64,000 nucleotides of DNA from Priestia abyssalis (GCF_002019595.1 NZ_KV917369.1:2930624-2994623), one strand, 5' to 3'. Shown: positions 34,817 to 45,426, numbered from the stretch's first letter. The notes: generated by a model not told the origin, from the sequence alone. Numbers and translations are program-made.

Positions 34817-35230
34817 TTAAAGAATAATCGGTTTATACGAGAGAGCCTTATCTACTATTTGTTCAGCAGTTAATTCATCTTCAAAGAAAATATAATCAGT
34901 AATATAAGGGTCTACTACAGCGTCACTGACTATTTGAATCAACTGGTCTGCTTTATATTCTTCGTCCGCCTCATTGTTTTGGATTCTTTTAACCAGATTT
35001 ATTAACTCGTCTCTGGATAAATCACCTGGCTTTATGTTTTTGTAGCTCAATGCACGTTTTACAATGTATTTTTCATTTTGGTCGTTAAAAAACAATTCTT
35101 CTACATTTGGGTATAGTACATTTTTTTGAAACTCCTTCATCTCTTCGGCAAAGGGTTCACCGTTGTATTGTTTATCACGAATTTCTTCTGCCAGTTTCAA
35201 CAACTGTTTTTCGTTTAACTTACGTTTCAT
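34817..35230 (-). CDS. Colicin/pyocin-immunity-like protein, duplicated domain
   Basis: The 137-residue acidic product appears to hold two copies of a small helical domain. The second half, LSRDELINLVKRIQNNEADE EYKADQLIQIVSDAVVDPYI TDYIFF, has the spacing of nuclease-colicin immunity proteins (acidic helix, then a turn and DYIFF like DLIFYP). The first half (LNEKQLLKLAEEIRDKQYNG ... PNVEELFFND) repeats the plan. Such proteins bind and block a cognate nuclease toxin. No such toxin gene is in the window. Confidence 0.65.
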   Translation of the reverse strand: MKRKLNEKQLLKLAEEIRDKQYNGEPFAEEMKEFQKNVLYPNVEELFFNDQNEKYIVKRALSYKNIKPGDLSRDELINLVKRIQNNEADEEYKADQLIQIVSDAVVDPYITDYIFFEDELTAEQIVDKALSYKPIIL

Positions 35231-35380
35231 TTCTATTCTCCTCTTTCTCGGTCTAAAAACATTATACTTCTTGTTGAACTAACCTGCGCCCGTTAGTGCA
35301 AAAAGACGGTTCAATAAAAACACCCCCCTTGCTGTCTTCAAGAGGAGTTCACATAAGTGCAGATCATCGGAAATTATCGC

Positions 35381-36034
35381 TTATTTCAAATTGTATTCTC
35401 TAACAATCCAAGGTCCCCAATACTCAACATCCGTTTCTTCCAACATATCATTTGCATACGTTGAGAGCTTTTTAGCTTCGTCTATAGTATTAATAAAACC
35501 ATATTTGTTTAACTGTAATGAGTGGGACATTTGAAAATCTTTATCTAATCCATTACAAATATAGGAGTGTAGTGTGTTTCCTGCATCATCTAAACCTAAT
35601 ATTTCATACCCTAAATCTTTTCCACGAGGATCTAGCTGATTTTGTAAATAAAGCTGTTTTTCTACAATCGATTCACCCTGGATTCTAACAAAATCCTTTA
35701 TAAATACAGGAGGTAATCCAATTCCTATTAGCTTTAAATCGGGAATGCGATGCAAAAAGTGAAAATAGGCATCTTTTGCTGTATTCAAATCACAAAATGA
35801 AGTAGGTGGAGCTAAAATAGAGCTGTTATCTATTTTTTTCTCTAACCAGGACTGAAAAGTTGAAAATTGTTCTATCGTTAGATTTAGTTCTTCCCTTGCC
35901 ACTTCTTGCTTTATAACAGTACTCCATAACACTCTAAAAATATCAGGATACCTATCACATATACACTCACTAGCTGAAAGAACTGAACTGTGCGTCGATT
36001 TAATAAGATAATATCCGCCAGATATATAATCCAT
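35381..36034 (-). CDS. Hypothetical immunity-type protein
   Basis: The 217-residue soluble product begins MDYISGGYYLIKSTHSSVLS and ends YWGPWIVREYNLK. The Trp-rich ending and small-protein context are typical of polymorphic-toxin immunity proteins of Bacillus, but the exact family is not certain. No signal peptide or membrane segment. Confidence 0.6.
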   Translation of the reverse strand: MDYISGGYYLIKSTHSSVLSASECICDRYPDIFRVLWSTVIKQEVAREELNLTIEQFSTFQSWLEKKIDNSSILAPPTSFCDLNTAKDAYFHFLHRIPDLKLIGIGLPPVFIKDFVRIQGESIVEKQLYLQNQLDPRGKDLGYEILGLDDAGNTLHSYICNGLDKDFQMSHSLQLNKYGFINTIDEAKKLSTYANDMLEETDVEYWGPWIVREYNLK

Positions 36035-36110
36035 ATAGTTCTCCTCTTTTTCTTTCCCAACAAATACATTTTTAATTTACATAAAACCCGAAGGTGGAAG
36101 TTATATTAAA

Positions 36111-36692
36111 TTACTCTCCAGTGAAGCCATCATCGTTAAAAAGCAGCTCTCCATCTTCTTCAATTAGCTTGTATGTTCCATCTTCAATTTTTTCTATAAT
36201 CCGTCTAAACCAATCCTCTAAACCGGTTGATATAACCTTACGTTCTTCCCAATCATGCCAAAATGTAATAATTTGGCCCATTGTTCCTCCCTCAGCTGGA
36301 TCTAAATCAATACAAATATCATCACCAGCACCATTTGTAGCTATTGAAATCCAACGAGGGTTCCACCAATATTCTTTCTTCACTGGTCCAACAGGTTCTA
36401 CCTCTTCAAAGTCTTCAAATTCCTTGTTATCTAATAGCTCTTTCATGGTTATCCATGTATATAATATCTCCTCTAGGGATAATAAATAATAGTTCCCGAT
36501 AACTCCAATACCTTCATCTCTTTGTCCATTATGTATGAGTAATAATTCTTTAAAACTTTTTGGAAATATAAGCCCCATTTTTTGTTCGACTTGAGAGATC
36601 TCTGCTTCCGTCGCTGCATCATTCAAAGTCTCTAAAATACTCGGACAATTTAACTCTACCCATTGTTCAAATCTGTTCCAAATCTCCTTCAC
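36111..36692 (-). CDS. SMI1/KNR4 (SUKH) family immunity protein
   Basis: The 193-residue product shows the SUKH fold: PSILETLNDAATEAEISQVE QKMGLIFPKSFKELLLIHNG Q, then YWWNPRWISIATNGAGDDIC IDLDP, and GGTMGQIITFWHDWEERKVI. This superfamily provides immunity to many contact-dependent and Rhs/LXG-type toxins. It lies at the end of a row of small genes without a toxin, so it may defend against neighbours' toxins. Confidence 0.88.
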   Translation of the reverse strand: MKEIWNRFEQWVELNCPSILETLNDAATEAEISQVEQKMGLIFPKSFKELLLIHNGQRDEGIGVIGNYYLLSLEEILYTWITMKELLDNKEFEDFEEVEPVGPVKKEYWWNPRWISIATNGAGDDICIDLDPAEGGTMGQIITFWHDWEERKVISTGLEDWFRRIIEKIEDGTYKLIEEDGELLFNDDGFTGE

Positions 36693-37001
36693 TTTACATC
36701 CCTCCTGCTATGAATATAGTATACAATTTTAGTTTACATAAAACTTCTTACAAAAAATCAAACACAAACAAAACTCTTGAGTGCCAAGGAGTTTCAAGTT
36801 GGCCCATTTTATCGTTTATGCACGATTTTATACATCATTGATATATCAGTATTTAAACCCTCTGGAAATGAATAAATAACAAGGTTTTTATGCAATTCTT
36901 ATTTTTACAAAAAGCTCATTTCTTTAGCGTTTTCCACAATAATAATCAACCTCCTGTATGAAATAGCATCAAATTCCTTTGAAATCTCCTTTTTATTCAG
37001 T

Positions 37002-37032
37002 TGAAACCCTGCCGTCACAGCAGGGCTTTCGT
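37002..37032. terminator. Hairpin 3' of the MCP remnant
   Basis: GAAACCCTGC pairs with GCAGGGCTTTC directly after the decayed chemoreceptor frame on the minus strand. Confidence 0.6.
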
Positions 37033-37042
37033 TGTCACCGTT

Positions 37043-37350
37043 CTATCTAACTGTAAATTTTGTTAATGTCTGCTGCAGCTGTGCAGCTAGTTGGGCTAAC
37101 GAGCCGGCAGAAGCGGAAATTTCCTCGGATGCTGCTTGTTCCTGAGTAGCTGACGAGCTTTCCCGGCTGAAGTAGGCTGCCCTTTCAGCGACTTCTTTTA
37201 CCGTATCCATTACATGAACGATATCATTGCTGCTTGTATGAACCTGTGCAATGGATGCCCCTGCCTTTTGAACTTCGTCCGAAACATTTGCTATCGAGCT
37301 TTCAATTTGTCTAAATGAATGGTTGACCTTCTCTGTGGAGATCAGCCCTT
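37043..37350 (-). pseudogene. Truncated methyl-accepting chemotaxis protein
   Basis: Only the last ~100 codons remain: KVNHSFRQIESSIANVSDEV QKAGASIAQVHTSSNDIVHV, then QEQAASEEISASAGSLAQLA and TLTKFTV before TAG. This is the C-terminal cytoplasmic helix of an MCP. The signal hairpin tip, membrane and sensor domains are gone, and no start codon is available. Upstream sequence up to 37700 has no gene but contains a tandem-hairpin element. Confidence 0.8.
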
Positions 37351-37540
37351 CTTTTCTTGAAAAATGTAATAACTAACCGCCCCTCCTAACGCATTGAATA
37401 TTAGCTTACTTTATTTCTGATACAATCGCTGCGAACAGAAACAACTACATCCTCCATTTAATCCAACTCAGTTTCTCTTTGTTTACTGCACAAAATCTAT
37501 ATTGCCTTTATTTCTTAGTAAATGAAAAAGCTAAAAAGAG

Positions 37541-37640
37541 GATGACCGAAAAGGGCAAAATACGGCCCTTTTTGGTCATCCTCCTGAAAGGTCCCATGAG
37601 TCCCCTGTAAAACCAAGAGATTATGTGACGAGTCCTTCAA
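37541..37640. repeat. Tandem-hairpin element, copy 2
   Basis: The first hairpin pairs AAGAGGATGACC with GGTCATCCTC around an AAAAGGGC/GCCCTTTTT inner stem; CTCCTGAAAGGTCCC follows and begins a weaker second hairpin. It lies between the MCP remnant and the 3' end of the SpoIID-domain gene. Confidence 0.55.
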
Positions 37641-37706
37641 GAAAAAACCAGTTTTTATGTTTTGTTAGAGGCTATGAGGCAGCCTCTTTAAATTTTTGAA
37701 GAAAAA

Positions 37707-40232
37707 CTACTGATAAATATGTTTTGGAACGTAAGCTGGATAACATTCCGATGTGAATGGATCTTTAAGGATAATATATATTCCGGATAAATGTTCTTGT
37801 TCATTTCCGTTAAATGTTAATTCATCAACAAAGTAAAAGTCATATTCACTTAAGTTCATCTGGCCAAATCGGTTAGCAAATACATATTTTTCTTTTATGT
37901 ATTGAGTTACTTTTTCAACTTGCTCTTTTCTTGTTAGCACATCTTTCAGGTAAATCCTTTTACCTGTCATTAAGTTAAAATTAACAGTTGAATACATCAC
38001 TTTATTGTCTTTATGAAACATGACATTGGTGCTCAATACATTGTTACGATTGTACTCTACCGAATAATACATGCTGCCGGAGTCATGATAATTCGGCTTT
38101 TCTGTCTTCTGTTCAAATAATTTGATTTGCTCTTTCCTTGCTTCGTTTGCCATATTAAAAAATAAAGTATTCATATTGTTTTCAATCGTTTTGTTGTAAA
38201 GACCAGAAAATTGTGGATAGTTCACTTCATAAGAAAGAGGAACCCCGCTGGAGCTTTCTCTTTGACCGAGTAATGGAAGAGAAAGGTCATGCACCTTCAC
38301 TCCTAATGCTTGGATTTTTTCATCAGGAGCCTTTTCATAGGTAGAAAGGTTTGACCGAGATACAAAAACATTTCCACTTAAATTATAAACCGAAATTCCA
38401 TTAATATTTTTAATATCGTAAACTCTCCACATCGAACCTTTTTTGGCTACTCTATGGAAAGAAGGTCCACTGGAATCTCGTTTATACAGCTTCACATCTT
38501 TGAGGAAGACAATTCTTCCAATTTGTCCCTTTGCCAATTCATTAGCTCCCCACATTACTTTCGGTTCTATTGGTGCAGGACTTGTTAGTGTGAATAGAAC
38601 GGATAATGAGCTCTTATTGTTGTGGCTGTCGACAGCTGTAATACTCCATGTATATTTCTCCTTATTCACGCTGGTTGCCTTCCATACGGCTGAATGAATT
38701 CCTGCCTGCTTTTGAGCACCATTGACAAGGTAGGATAAAACTTTGCCGTTTTGATCTTTAACATACACAGTCACTTTCGCGTTTTCGTTAGTAGCGAAGT
38801 TGAGTGTGGCCTGATTTGTTTTTGAATCATAAGATGTCTTCACGTCTTTAATCGCAGGTGCTGTTACATCCTTTTCAGGCTCAGGAGTCGGAACCGGTGC
38901 CGGTTCGACTGGTCCAGGCTGCTCAGGCGTTGAGTGGTAAGCTGTTATCAGACTAGTTTTTTCATAATAGAAAGCGAGAATCTCTTGATAGGTTTTACCG
39001 GATTCCGCCGCTTTCTTGGCCCCATACTGGCTTAATCCAACACCATGCCCAAAGCCCTTTCCTGATACTTCAATGGTTTCGTCAGTAGTCTCAACCGTGT
39101 CTACTAAATAGCTTTTCATTAAGAAGTATCTTTTCTTTTCGTCAAGGCCCACCATCGCTCTTATTGTCGAAGCAGATACGTCTTTCAATTCACGACGCTC
39201 TAGTAATGCTTTTCCCTGTTCCTTGATTAAAAATTCAATCGTAATGCTCCCTTTGCTTACCCTGCCGCCAGATGTTTTTCCATGCAGAGAAAAATCAGAA
39301 ATAGTGGTAATTTTAATTTCCTTGTTTGCGTACCCATTGGCTTGCAGCCAAGTTTTAATATTAGCCAGAATGGTTGTTTGTTCAGCCTCCATTGTAGAAG
39401 CCCACCACATATCCGCTTTCGTGAGGTCTAATTCAGAAGTGTCGATTTGTTTCTTCTTAATACTTAAGTTCCACTCAATTTGTAGATCATATGGATCGTC
39501 TTTGATCGGCAAGTATGGCCGCGCTGTGCTGTTCCAAACATTTGCATTTGATTCGGTCTTCCCTCCATTGCTCGATGAAAAGAGGGCATCGGAACCAATC
39601 GGTTTACCACCGTAAGTAATCACTTGGCCTTCTGTTTCTTCAACTGCTTTCGTCGCATTTTCGTCCCAAGTGTATCCGCCGTATACCTGGTAATATTGTG
39701 TGTCATCAGGAATTTTGTTGATATAGCCCATGGCATAGGTTCGCGCCGCAACAGTCTGTGCCTTCAAGGCATCCTCATGCCAAGAAGGTGGCATTTCAGC
39801 CGGGACGACTCCTTTTAAATAATCTTCAAGACCAATAGAATTAATTGGGCGGACGTATTTCTGATCTTCAACAGCAAATGTGAAGCTCCCTAAATATCGA
39901 CGGCCATTAATGGAAAGCGGACCTTTTCCTTTCTCAGGCTTCACTTCCACCTGCGAGGCTTTGCCCACTTCGGTTGAACCCTTCAGAATAATAATGTTGC
40001 CATTGCTAACCTTCAGCGTGTACGTCTGATTAGCTTCCAGTTTTAAGTTTGATAGATTCGTTGTGTACAATACTTCTGGTCTGACGATAATCTCGGATCG
40101 GTTACCAAGATAGTTTTTAAGTTTTACTCGAATAATGGGCTCTTCTGCTGCCTTTGCCGGTATTCCTGGAATCAACGACAGGATCATGACAAATACTAAA
40201 GCTAACAGCATTCCCTTCCGTAATGTTTTCAT
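37707..40232 (-). CDS. Secreted SpoIID/LytB-domain protein with DUF3298-like C-terminus
   Basis: The 841-residue product has an N-terminal signal peptide (MKTLRKGMLLALVFVMILSL, cleavage near PAKAAEE). Residues ~120-420 form a SpoIID/LytB domain: YLKGVVPAEMPPSWHEDALK AQTVAARTYAM and VSGKGFGHGVGLSQYGAKKA AESGKTYQEILAFYY. A Pro-rich linker and an Ig-like segment follow (~440-555), then a C-terminal DUF3298-like domain (YSTVNFNLMTGKRIYLKDVL). SpoIID is a peptidoglycan lytic enzyme; this multi-domain form is larger than sporulation SpoIID (~340) and probably works on the vegetative or sporangial wall. Confidence 0.88.
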   Translation of the reverse strand: MKTLRKGMLLALVFVMILSLIPGIPAKAAEEPIIRVKLKNYLGNRSEIIVRPEVLYTTNLSNLKLEANQTYTLKVSNGNIIILKGSTEVGKASQVEVKPEKGKGPLSINGRRYLGSFTFAVEDQKYVRPINSIGLEDYLKGVVPAEMPPSWHEDALKAQTVAARTYAMGYINKIPDDTQYYQVYGGYTWDENATKAVEETEGQVITYGGKPIGSDALFSSSNGGKTESNANVWNSTARPYLPIKDDPYDLQIEWNLSIKKKQIDTSELDLTKADMWWASTMEAEQTTILANIKTWLQANGYANKEIKITTISDFSLHGKTSGGRVSKGSITIEFLIKEQGKALLERRELKDVSASTIRAMVGLDEKKRYFLMKSYLVDTVETTDETIEVSGKGFGHGVGLSQYGAKKAAESGKTYQEILAFYYEKTSLITAYHSTPEQPGPVEPAPVPTPEPEKDVTAPAIKDVKTSYDSKTNQATLNFATNENAKVTVYVKDQNGKVLSYLVNGAQKQAGIHSAVWKATSVNKEKYTWSITAVDSHNNKSSLSVLFTLTSPAPIEPKVMWGANELAKGQIGRIVFLKDVKLYKRDSSGPSFHRVAKKGSMWRVYDIKNINGISVYNLSGNVFVSRSNLSTYEKAPDEKIQALGVKVHDLSLPLLGQRESSSGVPLSYEVNYPQFSGLYNKTIENNMNTLFFNMANEARKEQIKLFEQKTEKPNYHDSGSMYYSVEYNRNNVLSTNVMFHKDNKVMYSTVNFNLMTGKRIYLKDVLTRKEQVEKVTQYIKEKYVFANRFGQMNLSEYDFYFVDELTFNGNEQEHLSGIYIILKDPFTSECYPAYVPKHIYQ

Positions 40233-40460
40233 GTATGAACCCCTCTCTTGTTAATCATTTACTAAATAATAGTAACCGCTCCAAAATTATACATCAATAA
40301 ATATTTTCTACTAATTTTTATACTATCTATGAACCTTCTACTTTTTATGCCAAAATCCGTTCTGGTATAAAAAATCCTAATCGATTGCAAGTACCGTATC
40401 AGATTTAGACTTTCTTATAAGAAAAAAACAGGAGATTTCCTATTAGTTTCCATAGCAATA

Positions 40461-40514
40461 AAAGAGGTTGGATACCTTTTTAGACGTCCCAAAAGTACCC
40501 AACCTCTTTTTGTT
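40461..40514. terminator. Hairpin between spoIID-type gene and gdhA
   Basis: AAAGAGGTTGG pairs with CCAACCTCTTT, with a T-run on the plus strand. The 40233-40784 interval holds this and the next hairpin but no gene. Confidence 0.6.
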
Positions 40515-40619
40515 GACATACGCAAAAAAATCCTTTAAATTCCATTTAATCGAAAAAGAACAGTGGATGTTCTATACATTTTTAATTGACATACGAGTTC
40601 ATGTTAGAAAAAACGAAAA

Positions 40620-40650
40620 AAAAATCCCTTGAAGCCCAAGGGATTTTGAC
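40620..40650 (-). terminator. Terminator-like hairpin downstream of gdhA
   Basis: AAAATCCCTTG pairs with CAAGGGATTTT, flanked by a long A-run that reads as a T-run on the minus strand. It lies about 135 bp after the gdhA stop. Confidence 0.65.
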
Positions 40651-40784
40651 TTGTCTATTTTTTTATTCATACACACTTGATAAATCAGCATTTTAGCCTC
40701 GGAAGGAGACATACAAAGTGCCACTCCAACCACCATAAAAAATGAAAGAAATAGAATCACAAAAACACTCTTAGATAACTAGAT

Positions 40785-42179
<1,395 letters not shown>

Positions 42180-42277
42180 CTAAATATATTTTAAAGTTCG
42201 GAAAATTTTCTTTTCTTAAATGTGTTTTCATTTTATAATTTTATAATTAATAGTTCCAATATTAATTTCCGATGAAA

Positions 42278-42298
42278 TTAATGCGTTAAACGCATTAA
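42278..42298. promoter_or_regulatory. Palindrome in gdhA/lysR intergenic region
   Basis: TTAATGCG and CGCATTAA flank a five-base TTAAA centre, 15 bp before the LysR-type start. It is a likely operator for autoregulation and possibly for control of divergent gdhA. Confidence 0.55.
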
Positions 42299-42313
42299 AA
42301 TGGAGTGATCAAA

Positions 42314-43225
42314 ATGGAAACGAGGCAAATTAAATATTTTCTGGAAGTTGCAAAAAGAGAGCATGTAACAGAGGCAGCAGATGCCTTGCATGTCGCCCAA
42401 TCTTCTGTTAGCAGACAAATTTTCAATTTAGAAAGCGAATTAGGTGTAGAACTTTTTATACGTGAGGGAAGAAGCGTAAAGCTGACCCCTCTAGGCAGAA
42501 TTTTTTTCGAACGGATGAAACAAGTGTGGAATTTGATGGAGGATGCAAAGAGAGAAGTAGAAGAATATTTAAATCCTGAAAAAGGGACCGTTCGAATTGC
42601 ATTCCCTATTAGTATGGCGGCTCATACATTACCTTCCATCATTTATTCTTTTCGCACTCGGTACCCAGAGGCTAAATTTCAAATGAGCAATGCACTTTAT
42701 TATGATTTAATCGATGGTGTCGTAAATGGTGAATTTAATTTGGCCATGATTGCACCCATGCCCAATCCGGAAAAAGAGAAAAAAATTAAAGGAGCGACTC
42801 TTTTCACAGAAAATATAGTTGCCCTCATCCCTTTTCATCATCCATTAGCTGAACGGAAATCGATTAGATTACGGGAGTTAAAAGCTGACCCATTCTGTGT
42901 CCTGCCTGAAGGGTTTATATTTCGCAAGCAAGTGGTGCAAGCATGTAATGATGCAGGCTTTTCGCCACAAATTGCATTCGAAGGGAAAGATATTGATGCC
43001 TTAAAAGGGTTAGTCTCTGCAGGCTTAGGTGTCGCATTGATGCCAGAGATGACTTTGGTAGACAACACACCGCGGTCCACCGTCATGATTCCAATATCAG
43101 ATGCAGGTCTTACAAGAACAGTCGGGGTCATCTACCCGACCCAACGTGAACTGCTCCCAACCGAAGCCTTGTTTTATGATTTCCTGCTTGAAACTTATGA
43201 AAGACTAAATGAGTTTGGAAAGTAA
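42314..43225 (+). CDS. LysR-family regulator, GltC-like
   Basis: The ~303-residue product has the N-terminal LysR helix-turn-helix (METRQIKYFLEVAKREHVTE AADALHVAQSSVSRQIFNLE) and a C-terminal co-inducer domain (GTVRIAFPISMAAHTLPSII ... DIDALKGLVSAGLGVALMPE). The N-terminus is very like GltC, the glutamate-synthesis regulator of Bacillus. GGAGTG lies before the ATG at 42314; an in-frame GTG three codons upstream is less likely. It is divergent from gdhA. Confidence 0.9.
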   Translation: METRQIKYFLEVAKREHVTEAADALHVAQSSVSRQIFNLESELGVELFIREGRSVKLTPLGRIFFERMKQVWNLMEDAKREVEEYLNPEKGTVRIAFPISMAAHTLPSIIYSFRTRYPEAKFQMSNALYYDLIDGVVNGEFNLAMIAPMPNPEKEKKIKGATLFTENIVALIPFHHPLAERKSIRLRELKADPFCVLPEGFIFRKQVVQACNDAGFSPQIAFEGKDIDALKGLVSAGLGVALMPEMTLVDNTPRSTVMIPISDAGLTRTVGVIYPTQRELLPTEALFYDFLLETYERLNEFGK

Positions 43226-43253
43226 AAAACGGAAAAGAAAGGGGATGGTTCTT

Positions 43254-43440
43254 TGCTTCATTAATCACTTTTAACCATCTCCATTCATCTTATATTTCGA
43301 CAAAATTAGATTTTTTCCTATAAAATCAAAATCATCCTCAAGAAACCATTTTCTTTATTGACTCAATCAATTAATAATTCCATAATACTGGCAATATCCA
43401 TGATTAGAAAGTTTTCTTCCATGCATTAGTGCCCGATGAC
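43254..43440 (+). repeat. Duplicated 5' region of the 95-residue ORF, copy 1
   Basis: This stretch closely matches 49164-49345 in direct orientation: the sites around CTTTTAACCATCTCC (relic of the RBS and first codons), TTTCGACAAAATTAGA..TTTTTCCT, TCAATTAATAATTCCATAAT and ATATCCAT..TAG.AAAGTT. Here the coding part is lost. A minus-strand 18-codon peptide (MEENFLIMDIASIMELLID) is also kept in both copies. No other gene is seen in this interval. Confidence 0.75.
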
Positions 43441-43467
43441 AGTGAATCATACTCATTTTAAGAGGAA

Positions 43468-43506
43468 AAACAGACAGAAAAAATAAAATTTCTGTCTGTT
43501 TTTCAC
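43468..43506. terminator. Bidirectional terminator between lysR and terC-type genes
   Basis: AAAAACAGACAGAAA pairs with TTTCTGTCTGTTTTT between two convergent genes. Confidence 0.75.
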
Positions 43507-43573
43507 TAATATTTCATAGTTGTAAACATAACTACTTCAATAGATCGCCCCGGCAATCTTTCTTTGTTACCTT

Positions 43574-44347
43574 TTAGGCATTTTTCTTCTCGAGTGATTT
43601 TTTTCCTGGTGCAAACCAACCAATTAGAGCAATACCAACTAATACTCCATAGAAAATCAGCGTCCAAGCGGTACTGTGAGGAAAATGATGATCTAAGACA
43701 CCTATATCCTCATGGGCAAAAGTAATGACAGCAAGTTTGACACCGACCCAGGCAACAATTGCATATGCTGTTGTTTCCAGTGCTGGACGTTTATCAAGAA
43801 GTTGCACAAACCAAGTTGCTGCATACTTAATCAAAACAAGGCCAGCAATACCTCCAAGAAGAACTACAATAAACTGTCCTCCATCCATGCCGCCGAAGTC
43901 ATCAAGCGGTGAATCTGGAAGACCGAGGGCTAGAGCAACCGCAGCTAAAATCGAATCAATTGCAAAAGCCAGGTCAGCTATAGCAATCTTCCCTACTGTG
44001 GGCCAGAACCCTTTCCCAGCGGATTCCTCTTCAACGTCCTTTTGAATATTCTCATTTTCTTTTCCGAAGCGGGCCTGAATGACATGCTTTAAGCCTAAGT
44101 AAAGAAGATAAACTGCTCCTATCGCCTGTATCTGCCAGACGTTTGCGATAAAAGAAATGGCAAAAAGTGCAGCAAATCGGAAAGCAAAGGCCATAACGAT
44201 TCCGTAATTTATAGCTCTTTTTTTCTGATCTTCGGGTAAATGCTTGGCTATAACTGCTAGTACAAGGGCATTGTCAGCCGATAACAATCCTTCTAATCCA
44301 ATTAGAATTAACAATGCCCAAGCATACTCTAGCCAGAGAGACTCCAT
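43574..44347 (-). CDS. TerC-family membrane protein (YkoY/Alx-like), probable Mn2+ exporter
   Basis: The 257-residue product has seven or more hydrophobic segments and the TerC signatures EGLLSADNALVLAVIAKHLP and KIAIADLAFAIDSILAAVAL, with paired Asp residues in membrane segments. TerC-family members such as YkoY and Alx are linked to manganese export or metalation of secreted proteins. A candidate yybP-ykoY riboswitch precedes it, which supports a manganese role. GGAGAGAGGTGG lies just before the ATG. Confidence 0.92.
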   Translation of the reverse strand: MESLWLEYAWALLILIGLEGLLSADNALVLAVIAKHLPEDQKKRAINYGIVMAFAFRFAALFAISFIANVWQIQAIGAVYLLYLGLKHVIQARFGKENENIQKDVEEESAGKGFWPTVGKIAIADLAFAIDSILAAVALALGLPDSPLDDFGGMDGGQFIVVLLGGIAGLVLIKYAATWFVQLLDKRPALETTAYAIVAWVGVKLAVITFAHEDIGVLDHHFPHSTAWTLIFYGVLVGIALIGWFAPGKKSLEKKNA

Positions 44348-44380
44348 CCACCTCTCTCCTTTCTAAAACTTAAAATGTTA

Positions 44381-44473
44381 TTTAAAGATCCCGCTAACAA
44401 TAGAATTGCCCTATAAGGCACAGATATTCCTTGAGAATACGGCTGTAATTATTTAGGCAGCTATTCCCCTGTA
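44381..44473 (-). ncRNA. Candidate yybP-ykoY manganese riboswitch
   Basis: Read on the minus strand the leader of the TerC-type gene has AGGGGAATAGC at its 5' end, a central stem region, and TAGCGGGATCTTTAAA at its 3' end. These parallel the conserved GGGGAGUAGC and AGCGAGACCUUU elements of the yybP-ykoY class, whose known B. subtilis targets include ykoY. Call based on motif match and gene context, not on a covariance search. Confidence 0.6.
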
Positions 44474-44780
44474 CTCTATTCGCTATAAGTTAAATAAAAA
44501 CCAGATTCTTGAATTTTTGTATAGACCTTTAGGGATTTACGATATCCATATACCTTTTTCAGGTTGTCGATAAACTTTTAAAACATCGTGGCCTTTTAAC
44601 ACCTTCTTCAATTCCCCTGCCTATTTGGCTATTACGACTAAGGTCTTTGAAGTTACTTTGTTATGATGGCATACTTTGTTTAAGTTTTTTATGAGAAATT
44701 ATATACCATTTCTTCACTCTAAAAGGTATCATACATACATTTAATAAAATAACAAAAACTAACAGCTGGAGGTGTATGTA

Positions 44781-44936
44781 ATGAAAAAAACACTTATTGC
44801 GGATTTAAATGACAAGCAATGGGAAAAGATTAGAACATTAGAAGAAGAGTTAGGTGTTGATCTTGTTCCTTTCACAAGAAGTGATGAAGAGATACAAGGT
44901 GATTACTATGAGTTGTATGAAGATGATCGACTCTAG
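44781..44936 (+). CDS. Small acidic hypothetical protein (51 residues)
   Basis: An ATG at 44781 behind GGAGGTG opens a 51-codon frame: MKKTLIADLNDKQWEKIRTL EEELGVDLVPFTRSDEEIQG DYYELYEDDRL. It is soluble and acidic. A terminator follows at once, so it is an independent short gene. Family not recognised. Confidence 0.7.
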   Translation: MKKTLIADLNDKQWEKIRTLEEELGVDLVPFTRSDEEIQGDYYELYEDDRL

Positions 44937-44964
44937 CCGTTGCAAAAGAAGCAACGGCTTTTTA
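44935..44964 (+). terminator. Terminator of the 51-residue ORF
   Basis: AGCCGTTGC pairs with GCAACGGCT, followed by TTTTTA; the stem starts at the stop codon. Confidence 0.85.
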
Positions 44965-45029
44965 TTGATTTATAAATGTTGACTCATTTGTTCACACTAT
45001 AAAAAATACATTTCATGTAGGGAGGCTTA

Positions 45030-45407
45030 ATGATGAAGCTGAAGAGAATGGCCGTATTTTTGATAATTGCTCTCCTTGTTATTTCCTCGCCCGTATTTGC
45101 CATAGACACCGTCAGTACATTCAAGCTGATGAACCAGCAAAATGAGTTAGTTCTATCGAAGGAAGTGTCGTTTCAAGAAGGAGAAACGTTGTACGATGTG
45201 ACGAAAAAAGCGTTTGAAATCGAAGAATCCCAGGGTCACATTATCTCCATAAACGGCATTCGTTCCATTCCTGAGAAAAACATCCATTGGGCTGCATTTG
45301 TCAATGGACATTTTGTTCAGCTCAGTCTGGATGAGGTAACGCTTTATGCAAATGACGAAATTGTATGGGCTTTAAGAGATTGGAACCGTTTAGACATTTT
45401 GAAATAG
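45030..45407 (+). CDS. Secreted DUF4430-domain protein
   Basis: The 125-residue product has a signal peptide (MKLKRMAVFLIIALLVISSP VFA) and a DUF4430 domain: the pattern EVSFQEGETLYDVTKKAFE, GHIISINGI, WAAFVNGHF and NDEIVWAL. Such domains resemble the C-terminal part of intrinsic factor/transcobalamin-type proteins. Role unknown. GGGAGG precedes tandem ATGs. Confidence 0.75.
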   Translation: MMKLKRMAVFLIIALLVISSPVFAIDTVSTFKLMNQQNELVLSKEVSFQEGETLYDVTKKAFEIEESQGHIISINGIRSIPEKNIHWAAFVNGHFVQLSLDEVTLYANDEIVWALRDWNRLDILK

Positions 45408-45426
45408 GAAAACGAGAATTGATGTT

